Assembly: GCF_019970045.1 (NCBI RefSeq)
Contig: NZ_JAHXYI010000007.1
Location: 336,623 to 400,622 of the forward strand
DNA from: Chryseobacterium sp. GVT01B
GTDB taxonomy: Bacteria > Bacteroidota > Bacteroidia > Flavobacteriales > Weeksellaceae
Reading direction: 5' to 3'
DNA: 64,000 nt
Of the stretch, positions 33,370-41,622 are shown in pieces (positions within the stretch are counted from its first letter, which is position 1; each line of letters opens with the position of its first letter). The notes beneath the pieces are model-generated. The model ran no database searches and was not told where the DNA came from. It worked only from the letters and a program-made list of their open reading frames with translations. The position numbers were made by a program, and so were the translations under genes.

Positions 33370-34041
33370 TTATAAACTGGAATTGTAATATCCGTTTTCT
33401 ACGCAGAAACGGATAAGGTGAAGCTTGGTTTTCAGTCCCAGCTTTTCTGTAAGCCGGTTGATATAAGTGTCAATAGTTCTTGTACTCAGATTAAGTTTTT
33501 CTGCAATTTCTTTATTGCTGAATCCCTCATAACAGAATCTCATCAGCTGTATTTCAGCTGGAGAAAGCTCTTCCTGGCCCTTTTTCTGTCTGTCCATATA
33601 TTCCTGTACCGCAAGGGGCTGCTGCTCCCATTCCTTAGAATAGGTTTGATAATCAAAGTCTTCAGAAGCAATACTCCCTTTGATAATATCTTTGATAATA
33701 GTACTTTTTTTCTGACAGTAATAGATATTAGGAATTTTTGAAAGAATTTCAGCCATATCTTCCTGATAGGTGCCGGAATAGGTAATAATAGGGGTTTCTG
33801 TATTGTTTTTTCGGATGTATTTGATTGCTTCAATTCCGCTTAAAACAGGCATAAATAACTCAATGATGAATACATCTTCCTGCCTCCTGTAAATTCTGTT
33901 TACCAGCTCGTGCCCATTGTTACAGTCATTCAGAAGCATATAGAAAGGATTCTCCATGAGTGTTTTGATCATTATTTTTTTAAAATAAAAATCACTGTCA
34001 GCAATAGAAAAACGTACGGTATTAGATAATATTTTACTCAT
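33370..34041 (-). CDS. Orphan NarL/LuxR-type regulator with Asp-to-Glu receiver
   Basis: A 223-residue regulator next to the T6SS genes and divergent from them. The C-terminal DNA-binding domain is intact (LSPAEIQLMRFCYEGFSNKEIAEKLNLSTRTIDTYINRL). In the receiver the phospho-acceptor Asp is replaced by Glu61 (FIIELFMPVLSGIE), while the rest of the loop is normal. Glu at this site often mimics the phosphorylated state, so the protein may be permanently active. No histidine kinase lies nearby. It is the obvious candidate to bind the operators upstream of the hcp genes, but no evidence in the sequence proves it. Confidence 0.82.
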   Translation of the reverse strand: MSKILSNTVRFSIADSDFYFKKIMIKTLMENPFYMLLNDCNNGHELVNRIYRRQEDVFIIELFMPVLSGIEAIKYIRKNNTETPIITYSGTYQEDMAEILSKIPNIYYCQKKSTIIKDIIKGSIASEDFDYQTYSKEWEQQPLAVQEYMDRQKKGQEELSPAEIQLMRFCYEGFSNKEIAEKLNLSTRTIDTYINRLTEKLGLKTKLHLIRFCVENGYYNSSL

Positions 34042-34220
34042 TCTTAATATCGATTTGGCGAATGATATTTAAAATTTAGAGGTCTAATTTATGAAAAACT
34101 TATCAAAGTGAAAATTAATATTAATTTAATCAGGGTTTTCACGAAACAGGTCTGGGGAAACTACGTATTGTGCATGAATTTTTTTTTTTATATTTTCACA
34201 AGCCAAACAAATCGCAAATT

Positions 34221-34757
34221 ATGTCTTCTAACAGGGAAAAAAAATTAAACAAATCTGACGTCAGAATAGGCATTTGGAAGTTTATTCTGTCTTTTGTCGT
34301 TTTGTCGGTTGTAACTTTTGCGTGCTTATTTCTCTTCTTTAAGAGTTATGACATACAACGTGAAGGGATCAGCCGGGAAGCTGAAGCCTATAAAGAACTG
34401 ATGCTCCGAAGCGACGTGCTGAAAGATCACATTGATGATATTTATGACAAAATGAACCAGCTTAGTATTAATAAGGTGGACAATGAGGTGTTTCTCAGAA
34501 CCAGCATTATGGATAACGTGAGAGATGCCAAAAATATTATGGGCAAAGACAGTGCACAGAGCTTTAAGCACTATGCTATACTGATGAAGCAGATCGTGCC
34601 TATGATGACTTTAAAGGCTAAGATCACTGAGGTAGAATATAAGAAGAAAACCGTTTTAAGGGATCTGGATGAATGTATGGGTAAGATAAAAGTAACCAAT
34701 AACGAGCTTAGAAAAGACCCTACAAGAAATTTCACAGGAAGTAAAAGAAGAAGATAA
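34221..34757 (+). CDS. tssO: T6SS membrane protein, TssO-like
   Basis: A 178-residue protein with one membrane helix near the N-terminus (about residues 20-45, FILSFVVLSVVTFACLFLFF). A mostly helical extracytoplasmic domain of about 130 residues follows. The start at 34221 (MSSNREKK) is chosen over an in-frame ATG at 34170, whose extra residues are Phe-rich and lack any signal. The topology and position at the head of the tssP/tssR genes match TssO, a core membrane part specific to the Bacteroidota T6SS. The next gene has the same topology, so which is the true TssO is not certain. Confidence 0.6.
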   Translation: MSSNREKKLNKSDVRIGIWKFILSFVVLSVVTFACLFLFFKSYDIQREGISREAEAYKELMLRSDVLKDHIDDIYDKMNQLSINKVDNEVFLRTSIMDNVRDAKNIMGKDSAQSFKHYAILMKQIVPMMTLKAKITEVEYKKKTVLRDLDECMGKIKVTNNELRKDPTRNFTGSKRRR

Positions 34758-34768
34758 AAAGAAAAGAT

Positions 34769-35293
34769 ATGCAAGGACAAATCACATTATCGAAGAAAGA
34801 AAGGCATTATCAGTTTTTTTATTTAATACTGATGCTTGTGACTGCTATGTTATTTTTAGGTGTAATATTTTTAAAAGGATTTGAATCTCCGTTTTCTGAT
34901 GAAGATGTAAGAGGAATCCAGAATCTTGAACAGAAAGCTGAATTTGAACATCATCAAAAAATTGTTATTCCCATCATGGACAGTACTTATACGATGATCA
35001 CAAAGCTTACCAATGACGGTCCGCAGCCTTTTATAGAAAATAATATTCAGTTAGGGGTGAATGACCTTAACAGCTATTTCAGCAGTACCGATGTTATTGA
35101 TATCAGAAAAGATGCCTATCCTCAGATTGCAAAATTCTATAAAATGTACTTTGATGATAAAAAAGTGATTTCAACCACTTCAGAAGATATTAAAATTTTC
35201 CAGAAGCAGGTGGATGAATGCAGAATCGGATTTAAGGATAAGCAAAACAAGCTTTATCAGCGTGAGCAGGATCTGAAAGCGAGAGTACAGTAA
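34769..35293 (+). CDS. Second T6SS bitopic membrane protein, TssO-like
   Basis: A 174-residue protein with a single N-terminal helix (residues 15-37, FFYLILMLVTAMLFLGVIF). A helical domain with long charged stretches and a probable coiled coil toward the C-terminus (DKQNKLYQREQDLKARV) follows. Size and topology copy the preceding gene, which it follows by 11 bases, suggesting an old duplication or two partners in one membrane complex. It is inferred to be a T6SS core component by position; I cannot tell TssO from another subunit. Confidence 0.6.
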   Translation: MQGQITLSKKERHYQFFYLILMLVTAMLFLGVIFLKGFESPFSDEDVRGIQNLEQKAEFEHHQKIVIPIMDSTYTMITKLTNDGPQPFIENNIQLGVNDLNSYFSSTDVIDIRKDAYPQIAKFYKMYFDDKKVISTTSEDIKIFQKQVDECRIGFKDKQNKLYQREQDLKARVQ

Positions 35294-35341
35294 GTAATAA
35301 ATACTAGGAATTTTATATAGAACACATCACAATTATTAACT

Positions 35342-36253
35342 ATGAATTATTTTCAAAAGAACAAGAAAAACATTATTATCGGTGTTGTTGCAACTTTGCT
35401 CATCGCGGCATTGGTTGCTCTATGGCTGCAGAAAAAAGTTATCCATTCAGCCGATGATATTGTTGGGGTGGTTTATCCGTCTTCATTGGCGGTAGGAGAC
35501 ACACTTTTATTCGAAGATAAAACCCAGTTTGCGAAAACCAAAAGATGGAATTTCGGAGATGGTACAACTTCAGATAAAAACAGTGGGATTCACTTCTATA
35601 ATAAACCGGGATACTATCAGGTGAGTTTGATCGTTGACAATAAGTATACGAAATCTTTTCCTGTAATGGTAAGCGCAAGAAGCGTTCAGAAAGCAAAAGA
35701 TACTGCAAAAACTGCCACTACTATTGAAGCTGCAGCTCAGGCTATGCAAAATGAAAGCGTGTCTTTCCGTGCCATTTCTGATGCAAAAGTGTTTGCATGG
35801 AAATTCGGAGAAACAGGAAATACAGATTCTAAAGATAAATTTACGATCTATTCTTATAAAAAACCCGGGGACTATGTGGTAACGCTATACACTGAAGAAA
35901 CTCAGGAGCCAATTTACCATCATATCAAGATCCTTCCGGCTTATGATGCACTTGCTGAAGAAGAAGTTTCAGTAGAAGATTCTTACGCAAGAGTAGATAA
36001 TGATTTCAAATATCACCTGCAGCAGATAGCCAATGGAAACAGTTTCAATATGCATTACAATTACCTGCTGAAAACTTATCTGTGTAACAATGAAAATACA
36101 GTAGTAAAGGTAAATGACAGCAAAGTGAACAACTTCTATATGTATTGCGCCGGTCTTCAGTTTGACAAAAACACGGTGATTCAGACTGTAAAAGTGAACC
36201 TTGATGATAAACAGGAGTGTGTAACGAAAGTAGAAATCAACCAAAGCAAATAA
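35342..36253 (+). CDS. PKD-domain T6SS membrane protein, TssP candidate
   Basis: A 303-residue protein with one N-terminal membrane helix (residues 9-28). Two PKD-like beta domains follow. The first contains WNFGDGTTSDK and ends HFYNKPGYYQVSL; the second is degenerate (WKFGETGNTD, YSYKKPGDYVVTL). A C-terminal region of about 100 residues is unassigned. Placement between the TssO-like proteins and TssR matches TssP of the Bacteroidota T6SS, which is expected to be part of the trans-envelope complex in place of TssJLM. Confidence 0.6.
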   Translation: MNYFQKNKKNIIIGVVATLLIAALVALWLQKKVIHSADDIVGVVYPSSLAVGDTLLFEDKTQFAKTKRWNFGDGTTSDKNSGIHFYNKPGYYQVSLIVDNKYTKSFPVMVSARSVQKAKDTAKTATTIEAAAQAMQNESVSFRAISDAKVFAWKFGETGNTDSKDKFTIYSYKKPGDYVVTLYTEETQEPIYHHIKILPAYDALAEEEVSVEDSYARVDNDFKYHLQQIANGNSFNMHYNYLLKTYLCNNENTVVKVNDSKVNNFYMYCAGLQFDKNTVIQTVKVNLDDKQECVTKVEINQSK

Positions 36254-36298
36254 TATCATCCGGTTTACGGATGCGCCAATCATTAAAGATAAAATAGG

Positions 36299-38704
36299 AT
36301 GAAAAATAAATTTCCTCTAGCAGCATATTATATAGGGTTATCAGTATTATTGACGAGTTGCCAGGTAAAACTGCCGTCAAAGAAAACCCCGGAACCGTCG
36401 CAGTACGGACAGGTTGATGCTTCTCCTGTCGTTAACGGTTATCCTAAAAAGTCGGCTCCATGGATCGTTATTTCAGACAGATCGAAAAATACGGCTTATC
36501 TGGATAAAGATGATGAGAAATCTTACAAAGAAGTAAAATTCCTTGAACCTTTAATGGTTTTAAAACATAGAGACGGAATGGTAAAAGTAGCGGAATATGT
36601 TCCGGATGCTTTAATGAAAAAAGTTTCATCAAAATCCATCAAAACATACGGATGGATTCCCGAATCTGATCTTCTTCTTTGGAATAATGCTTTAAAAAGC
36701 GAAAAAACGGGATATCCTGTAAGAGTAGCCGTAGTACCAAGTAACAGCGAAGTCATCAAAAACGCTGAAAGATACTATAAGAATGACTCTATTATGGTGT
36801 TTAATTCACCAAGTCTTATTGAAACAGCCAATGTAAAGATTCCAAACGGCCAAATTGTTTATGTCTACAAACAGGCTGAAAACAACAAACGATTTTTAGT
36901 AGGTAAAAAACCTTCAATTGATATAGATAGCATAGGAAAAGGACTTTATGGATGGGTAAGCTCTAATGTGATTTCCAGCTGGGGAGAGCGCTCTGCAATC
37001 AAACTGAAAAATACAACCGGAATAAACGATTCTGCTTTAGGGATCTATGAAGGATATCCTGGGGGATCTGGATCTGATGCTGAAAATAAAAAAGCGGTTC
37101 TTCTTACAGACGTTAACAAAAGAACGCAGCTTGAGAATATTTTTCCTGTAAATCTTCCATTGGAACAGGCTCCAACTCCGGATTCAAAAACAAAATATTT
37201 CACCAATATTTTAGATTACAGCAAGAACTTTGTATCGAATGTATTGGGTGAGCCTATTTATTTTGACCGTTACAGAGAGATCACGGACAGAGATAAAAAT
37301 ATTAATATCGTTTTTGCATTGGACGTAAGTGCAGGAAATGCACCTTATGCACCTATCGTAAAATCATTACTACAGGATCTTCAGCTTAGATTTGAAAAAC
37401 CATCTTATTTTAGCAATGTTAAATATGGAGTGGTGCTTTACAAAAATAACCCTTGTGGGGAAAATATTTCTGTATCCAACTTAAGCGCAGACTACAGCAA
37501 AATGACTGCGTTTATTGATCAGAAAACAAATGAAATGAACTGTGCAAGCAATAACGGGTATCAGCCGGTAGGGGAAGCTCTTACTGCAGCGGGGAACCTT
37601 CTTTCAAACGTACCTGATGAAACCAATATTGTAGTCACTGTAGGAACTTCTGCCAACCAAAGCGGAAATATGTACAGTGTGATCAGCTCACTTACTCAGG
37701 CTCAGGCAAGACTGATCATGTTCCAGACCAGTGCAAGATCATCTGATACCTACAACGATTTCGTATTGATGGCTGAAAATGTTGTTACCAATACGGCCAA
37801 AAATATTGCTGAACTTAAAAAACAAAAGATCATCAACCAGTATGATGTTCTTACCAAGAATAACTTCAGCCTGGTAGAGGGTGATGCTGGATTCTTCTCA
37901 TTGGCATACCCTAAACAGAGTATGTCTCAGGGATTCGTTATCTTCCCTAAAAAAGGGGATATTACAACTCCCGGGTTCCTGAAAAAATCTGTTGACAGCC
38001 TTATTTCGCAGGTTACTTTAGACAACCAGAATATTGATAAATCACTTAATGAATATTTCCATTCATCTGTGGGAGCAGGAAAAACAGACGTTGATGTAAA
38101 ATATAAATATCTGTATCCGGGGCTTACTAACCCGGTATCTGCAGGAATTGCAGCACAGCTGATCAACTACGGAAGCCCATTCCTTGTAAAAGGATACATT
38201 CCGAAAGATCTGAAAGATTATACTCCGGGAATAGAAAAAGGTATCCTTATTTCTGAAGCGGAATATGACAACTTAAAAGCTTTCTATACCGAAGTTTACA
38301 GAAATACTCAGGCAGACCGTCCGGACTTTAATCAGTCAAGAGCAGTGAAAGAATATGTGAAGCTTCTGAAAAAGTATAACCCTACTATAAAATTCCTGGA
38401 CAAAGGAGCTCTTTATGAGCAGCCAATGTCTTATGCTATTGGAATGAGTACAGGATTTGACCTTTCCGAAGAAGAACTGATGGCTAAGTATAAACTGAAA
38501 GGGTGGAAAAAATCAAAAGTTGTTCCTAGTGAGACTGTGAAAAACTATTTCTATCACTACAAAAATTTAGCAGACAGAATGCTTGCCAACAGAAATAACC
38601 CAGCGGTAAAGATTCAGCAAAACGGGCAGACTTTCTACTGGCTTAATGAATACTTTACGCCGTCAAGAATTCCGACAGAACAACCGGAATACACAAAGCA
38701 CTAA
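36299..38704 (+). CDS. tssR: T6SS TssR family lipoprotein with VWA-like domain
   Basis: An 801-residue lipoprotein (Cys21 in VLLTSCQ). SH3-like beta segments near the N-terminus are followed by a von Willebrand A-type region with a metal-site-like motif DVSAG at Asp342-Ser344-Gly346 (INIVFALDVSAGN). Its length, the lipid anchor and position after the TssO/TssP-like genes match TssR, a large core protein found only in subtype iii T6SS of Bacteroidota. It is expected on the periplasmic side of the outer membrane, completing the trans-envelope complex. A terminator follows at 38726. Confidence 0.75.
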   Translation: MKNKFPLAAYYIGLSVLLTSCQVKLPSKKTPEPSQYGQVDASPVVNGYPKKSAPWIVISDRSKNTAYLDKDDEKSYKEVKFLEPLMVLKHRDGMVKVAEYVPDALMKKVSSKSIKTYGWIPESDLLLWNNALKSEKTGYPVRVAVVPSNSEVIKNAERYYKNDSIMVFNSPSLIETANVKIPNGQIVYVYKQAENNKRFLVGKKPSIDIDSIGKGLYGWVSSNVISSWGERSAIKLKNTTGINDSALGIYEGYPGGSGSDAENKKAVLLTDVNKRTQLENIFPVNLPLEQAPTPDSKTKYFTNILDYSKNFVSNVLGEPIYFDRYREITDRDKNINIVFALDVSAGNAPYAPIVKSLLQDLQLRFEKPSYFSNVKYGVVLYKNNPCGENISVSNLSADYSKMTAFIDQKTNEMNCASNNGYQPVGEALTAAGNLLSNVPDETNIVVTVGTSANQSGNMYSVISSLTQAQARLIMFQTSARSSDTYNDFVLMAENVVTNTAKNIAELKKQKIINQYDVLTKNNFSLVEGDAGFFSLAYPKQSMSQGFVIFPKKGDITTPGFLKKSVDSLISQVTLDNQNIDKSLNEYFHSSVGAGKTDVDVKYKYLYPGLTNPVSAGIAAQLINYGSPFLVKGYIPKDLKDYTPGIEKGILISEAEYDNLKAFYTEVYRNTQADRPDFNQSRAVKEYVKLLKKYNPTIKFLDKGALYEQPMSYAIGMSTGFDLSEEELMAKYKLKGWKKSKVVPSETVKNYFYHYKNLADRMLANRNNPAVKIQQNGQTFYWLNEYFTPSRIPTEQPEYTKH

Positions 38705-38725
38705 AAAATTCATTTTTATCATATC

Positions 38726-38755
38726 AAAAGCAGAAGTATATCCTTCTGCTTTTTT
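38726..38755 (+). terminator. Terminator of the tssO-tssR operon
   Basis: AAAAGCAGAAG and CTTCTGCTTTT form a stem of about 11 bp around TATATC, followed by a T-run. Confidence 0.75.
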
Positions 38756-38967
38756 TGTGTTCAAAAACCTGAAGTGAAAAGTTGAAACACTTAAACTTTA
38801 AACCTTGAGTCCAAAATTCACAGAAAAGCGAATTGGACATCTATATTTCACCTTTAATTTTCCAATTATCTCTCTTTATAGTGTAAAAATAATTTTTATC
38901 TTAAAAATGAGAATTAATTTAAAATGCTGTATTGGTGGGTGTTGTGTAGCTGTGTGTAAATCTATTG

Positions 38968-39060
38968 TCGTAGAATTACGACAAGAAATCGTAGAACTAC
39001 TACAATTTCTCAGATTTATATTGAAAAGTTTTTTTTAGCGGAAAAGAGCCTCTATATTTG
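38968..39060 (+). promoter_or_regulatory. Two phased operator units and -7 box, hcp copy 1
   Basis: Unit 1 (38968-38983, TCGTAGAATTACGACA) and unit 2 (38989-39004, TCGTAGAACTACTACA) are 21 bp apart, start to start. The second ends exactly 48 bases before the -7 box TATATTTG (39053-39060). Unit 1 sits inside a perfect dyad TTGTCGTA-GAAT-TACGACAA. No TTG stands at the -33 position, so the promoter probably needs an upstream-bound activator. The rest of the 38705-39112 gap is AT-rich and gene-free. Confidence 0.75.
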
Positions 39061-39112
39061 CTAAACAATCACTGAATCACAAAATATTACTAACGATTAA
39101 AATTTACTAATC

Positions 39113-39520
39113 ATGGCCGAAAGAAATTCAAGAGGAATCTTAAAATTCAACAACGGTGAAGGACAGAAGCTGTTAAAAATGAACTACAGCGTATCCAGAT
39201 CTACAGACGTTTCAGGACGTGTAGCATCAGATCCTTCTAACGCATTAATCAAGGTTACAGTAGAAGCTACTGAAAAATCTGATATTCTTGAAAGCTTACT
39301 GAATGGTAAATACAAACCAACAGTAGGAGAAATTACATTCAATAAATCTCACGAAGAAGGAACATTGATTACTTTGAACTGGCAGAACGGATATGTAATT
39401 CAGCATCAGGTTGATTTTGACGCAATAGACAGCAATAGTATGCTGATCAGCTTCGTAATCAGTGCAGAAACTATTGACTACGGTACATCTCAGTACGCTG
39501 GACTTTGGCCGTCAAGTTAA
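39113..39520 (+). CDS. tssD: Hcp/TssD, T6SS inner-tube protein, copy 1
   Basis: A 135-residue Hcp-family protein. ILKFNNGEGQKLLKMNYSVS and ITFNKSHEEGTLITLNWQNG form the beta-barrel core from which hexameric rings are stacked inside the sheath. It lies directly before vgrG, the usual Hcp-VgrG order. Two further copies (48619, 49506) differ at only a few positions. Here Gln replaces Glu in NWQNG and IQHQVDF, and the C-terminus ends WPSS. It is expressed from the operator-bearing promoter. Confidence 0.9.
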   Translation: MAERNSRGILKFNNGEGQKLLKMNYSVSRSTDVSGRVASDPSNALIKVTVEATEKSDILESLLNGKYKPTVGEITFNKSHEEGTLITLNWQNGYVIQHQVDFDAIDSNSMLISFVISAETIDYGTSQYAGLWPSS

Positions 39521-39548
39521 AATTTACACACATTATCAACATTCATAA

Positions 39549-39587
39549 GAAAAAAGACTGTCCCTAATTTAAGGCGGTCTTTTTTTG
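39549..39587 (+). terminator. Terminator after hcp copy 1
   Basis: AAAAAGACTG and CGGTCTTTTT pair around an AT-rich loop and run into a T-tract, separating hcp from vgrG. Hcp can therefore be made in large excess of VgrG. Confidence 0.65.
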
Positions 39588-39688
39588 CCTGATGAAAACT
39601 TATACCAGGAAATTTTATTCTAACATGCTTATATAATCTCTGTTATATAAAATATTGTTATCTTTAATCAAACACAAACACAAAGCAT

Positions 39689-41620
39689 ATGAAAACCGAA
39701 TCACAGACAAAAGGATCTTCCTTCCGCCCTTCACAGAATGCAGACGGAATATCCGAGAATCATCATGCAGGAATCAACCGGCTGGTTAAATTATCACTGG
39801 TTGTGGAAGGTAAAATTATTAAGTACTATAAACACTTCACTCTTAAACAAAAGGCTAGCCATCATCATGAATTCAGTCTTACCCTTGCTCATGATGCATT
39901 GGGAGACAGACAGAGCCACACTCTTGAAGAAGCTAATAAATTTTTAGGGAAGCGACTTACAGCCGTTATTTCTTACAAAGATATTGAGAAAAGCCCTGAA
40001 AGAAACTTTGTCGGAATTATTACTAAAGTGGGATTCAGCCAGGAAAAAATGAGTCTTGGAAATATTGTACTTTCCGGATACAGTCCTACCATTTTACTGG
40101 ATGGAGCTCCGCATATCCAGAGTTTTGGCGGCGGACAACCCGTTAATATGGGAATTATAGCTGAAGAAGTAATCAAACAGGGAATTGATAAAGAACGGTT
40201 TGATATAAGAATTGATACAAATGATTATTCTCAGATCATTTACAGCAGCCAATACAATGAAACCCATTATAATTATCTGGCAAGAATGGCAGAAGCTTAT
40301 GGGGAACAATTCTATTATGATGGTGAGGTATTGCACTTCGGAAAACTTCCTCCACAGAATAAACCTATCAAACTGCTCTATGGCAGCAATGCAGATAACA
40401 TCAGGGTAGAGTTAAAAGCTGTACATACGAAACCTCAATACTATGGCTATAACAGTAGTAAAAACGAAAAACTGACTTCCGGAGAAACTCCTGTAAGTCA
40501 TTTGAGCGATCTTGCCAATACCGCATACAGCCATAACGATAAAATCTATAAAACCCCGGCACTTCAGGTTGCTCCTATTAAAGCAACAACCCATCTGGAT
40601 GTTGAACATTCTCAAAGAAGCACTTCAGGCAGCGAAGCGGTAAATGTATTTTCCGTTTCCGGATCTACAACAGTTCCTTTTTTACACCCCGGATGTGTGG
40701 TGGATATTTACATGAGAAAGCCGGACAGCAATGAAACGTCCTATTTTACCAAAGTGATGGTAACAGAAGTTGTTCATGAAATTGATACAATCGGACATTA
40801 TTCAGGAACCTTTGAATCTATAGCAGCTGATACAGGATTTCTACCAAAACCTGAGTTCACTGTACCTGCCGCACAACCTCAGATTGCAACAGTAATCTCC
40901 AATACTGACCCGGAAGGGCAGGGAAGAGTTCAGGTGAGATTTGACTGGCAGATGAATGATATCACCCATTTTGTCCGCGTAATGAGCCCTGATGCGGGAG
41001 GAACTGATCAGATTACCCAAAACCGCGGGTATGTAGCCATTCCTGAAGTAGGAGACCAGGTGATGGTCAATTTTGTTCACAGTCATCCCGACAGACCTTT
41101 CGTGATGGGAGGAATGTTCCACGGAGGAATTGGCCTTGGAGGAGGTGCAGACAACCGTGTAAAGTCTATTCAGACGAGAAGCGGACACAGAATCGTTTTC
41201 ACAGAAGATGAAAGTATCATTATTACAGATAAAAGCGGTAATGAGATTCATCTGGATACTACGGGAAGCAATATTAATATTACGGCACCGGAAACCATGA
41301 CTCTCAACTGCAGGAATATGAACATCAATGTAGGGGAGAACATGACGACAACGGTGGGAATGAATAAAGCAGACAGTATCGGATTAAATAATACCGAGAC
41401 TGTAGGTGCTATGAAGCTTACTTCGGTCATAGGAAATGTAAGTACATTCATTACGGGTAAACTTACTGAGATTATTGAAGGGGACGTGCACAGCGAAACA
41501 AAGAAGGAAAGAAATGAGATTTCAGAAAAGGAAATTAACATTACCTCCAATGCTTCTATCAATAAACACGCTCAGCAGGAAGTACAGAACAACAGCGGAG
41601 AGAGATCTAAAGCCTATTAA
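39689..41620 (+). CDS. tssI: VgrG/TssI, T6SS spike protein
   Basis: A 643-residue VgrG with the gp27-like N-terminal barrels (about residues 25-385, including EEVIKQGIDKERFDI and YNETHYNYLARMAEAYGEQF). A gp5-like OB fold follows (QIATVISNTDPEGQGRVQVRF) with the loop SHPDRPFVMGGMFHGG. The needle is short, with repeats such as SNINITAPETMTLNC and NMNINVGENMTTTVG. No catalytic extension is attached. The effector gene starts two bases after its stop, so the spike very likely carries that protein. It has its own promoter region after the hcp terminator. Confidence 0.92.
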   Translation: MKTESQTKGSSFRPSQNADGISENHHAGINRLVKLSLVVEGKIIKYYKHFTLKQKASHHHEFSLTLAHDALGDRQSHTLEEANKFLGKRLTAVISYKDIEKSPERNFVGIITKVGFSQEKMSLGNIVLSGYSPTILLDGAPHIQSFGGGQPVNMGIIAEEVIKQGIDKERFDIRIDTNDYSQIIYSSQYNETHYNYLARMAEAYGEQFYYDGEVLHFGKLPPQNKPIKLLYGSNADNIRVELKAVHTKPQYYGYNSSKNEKLTSGETPVSHLSDLANTAYSHNDKIYKTPALQVAPIKATTHLDVEHSQRSTSGSEAVNVFSVSGSTTVPFLHPGCVVDIYMRKPDSNETSYFTKVMVTEVVHEIDTIGHYSGTFESIAADTGFLPKPEFTVPAAQPQIATVISNTDPEGQGRVQVRFDWQMNDITHFVRVMSPDAGGTDQITQNRGYVAIPEVGDQVMVNFVHSHPDRPFVMGGMFHGGIGLGGGADNRVKSIQTRSGHRIVFTEDESIIITDKSGNEIHLDTTGSNINITAPETMTLNCRNMNINVGENMTTTVGMNKADSIGLNNTETVGAMKLTSVIGNVSTFITGKLTEIIEGDVHSETKKERNEISEKEINITSNASINKHAQQEVQNNSGERSKAY

Positions 41621-41622
41621 TT

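Noticed and set aside
33370..34041. Two-component response regulator with a kinase partner
   Set aside because: The phospho-acceptor Asp is Glu and no histidine kinase gene lies in the window.
34170..34220. Earlier start for the first TssO-like protein
   Set aside because: The 17 extra residues are Phe-rich with no signal or promoter in front; the start at 34221 gives the normal N-terminus before the membrane helix.
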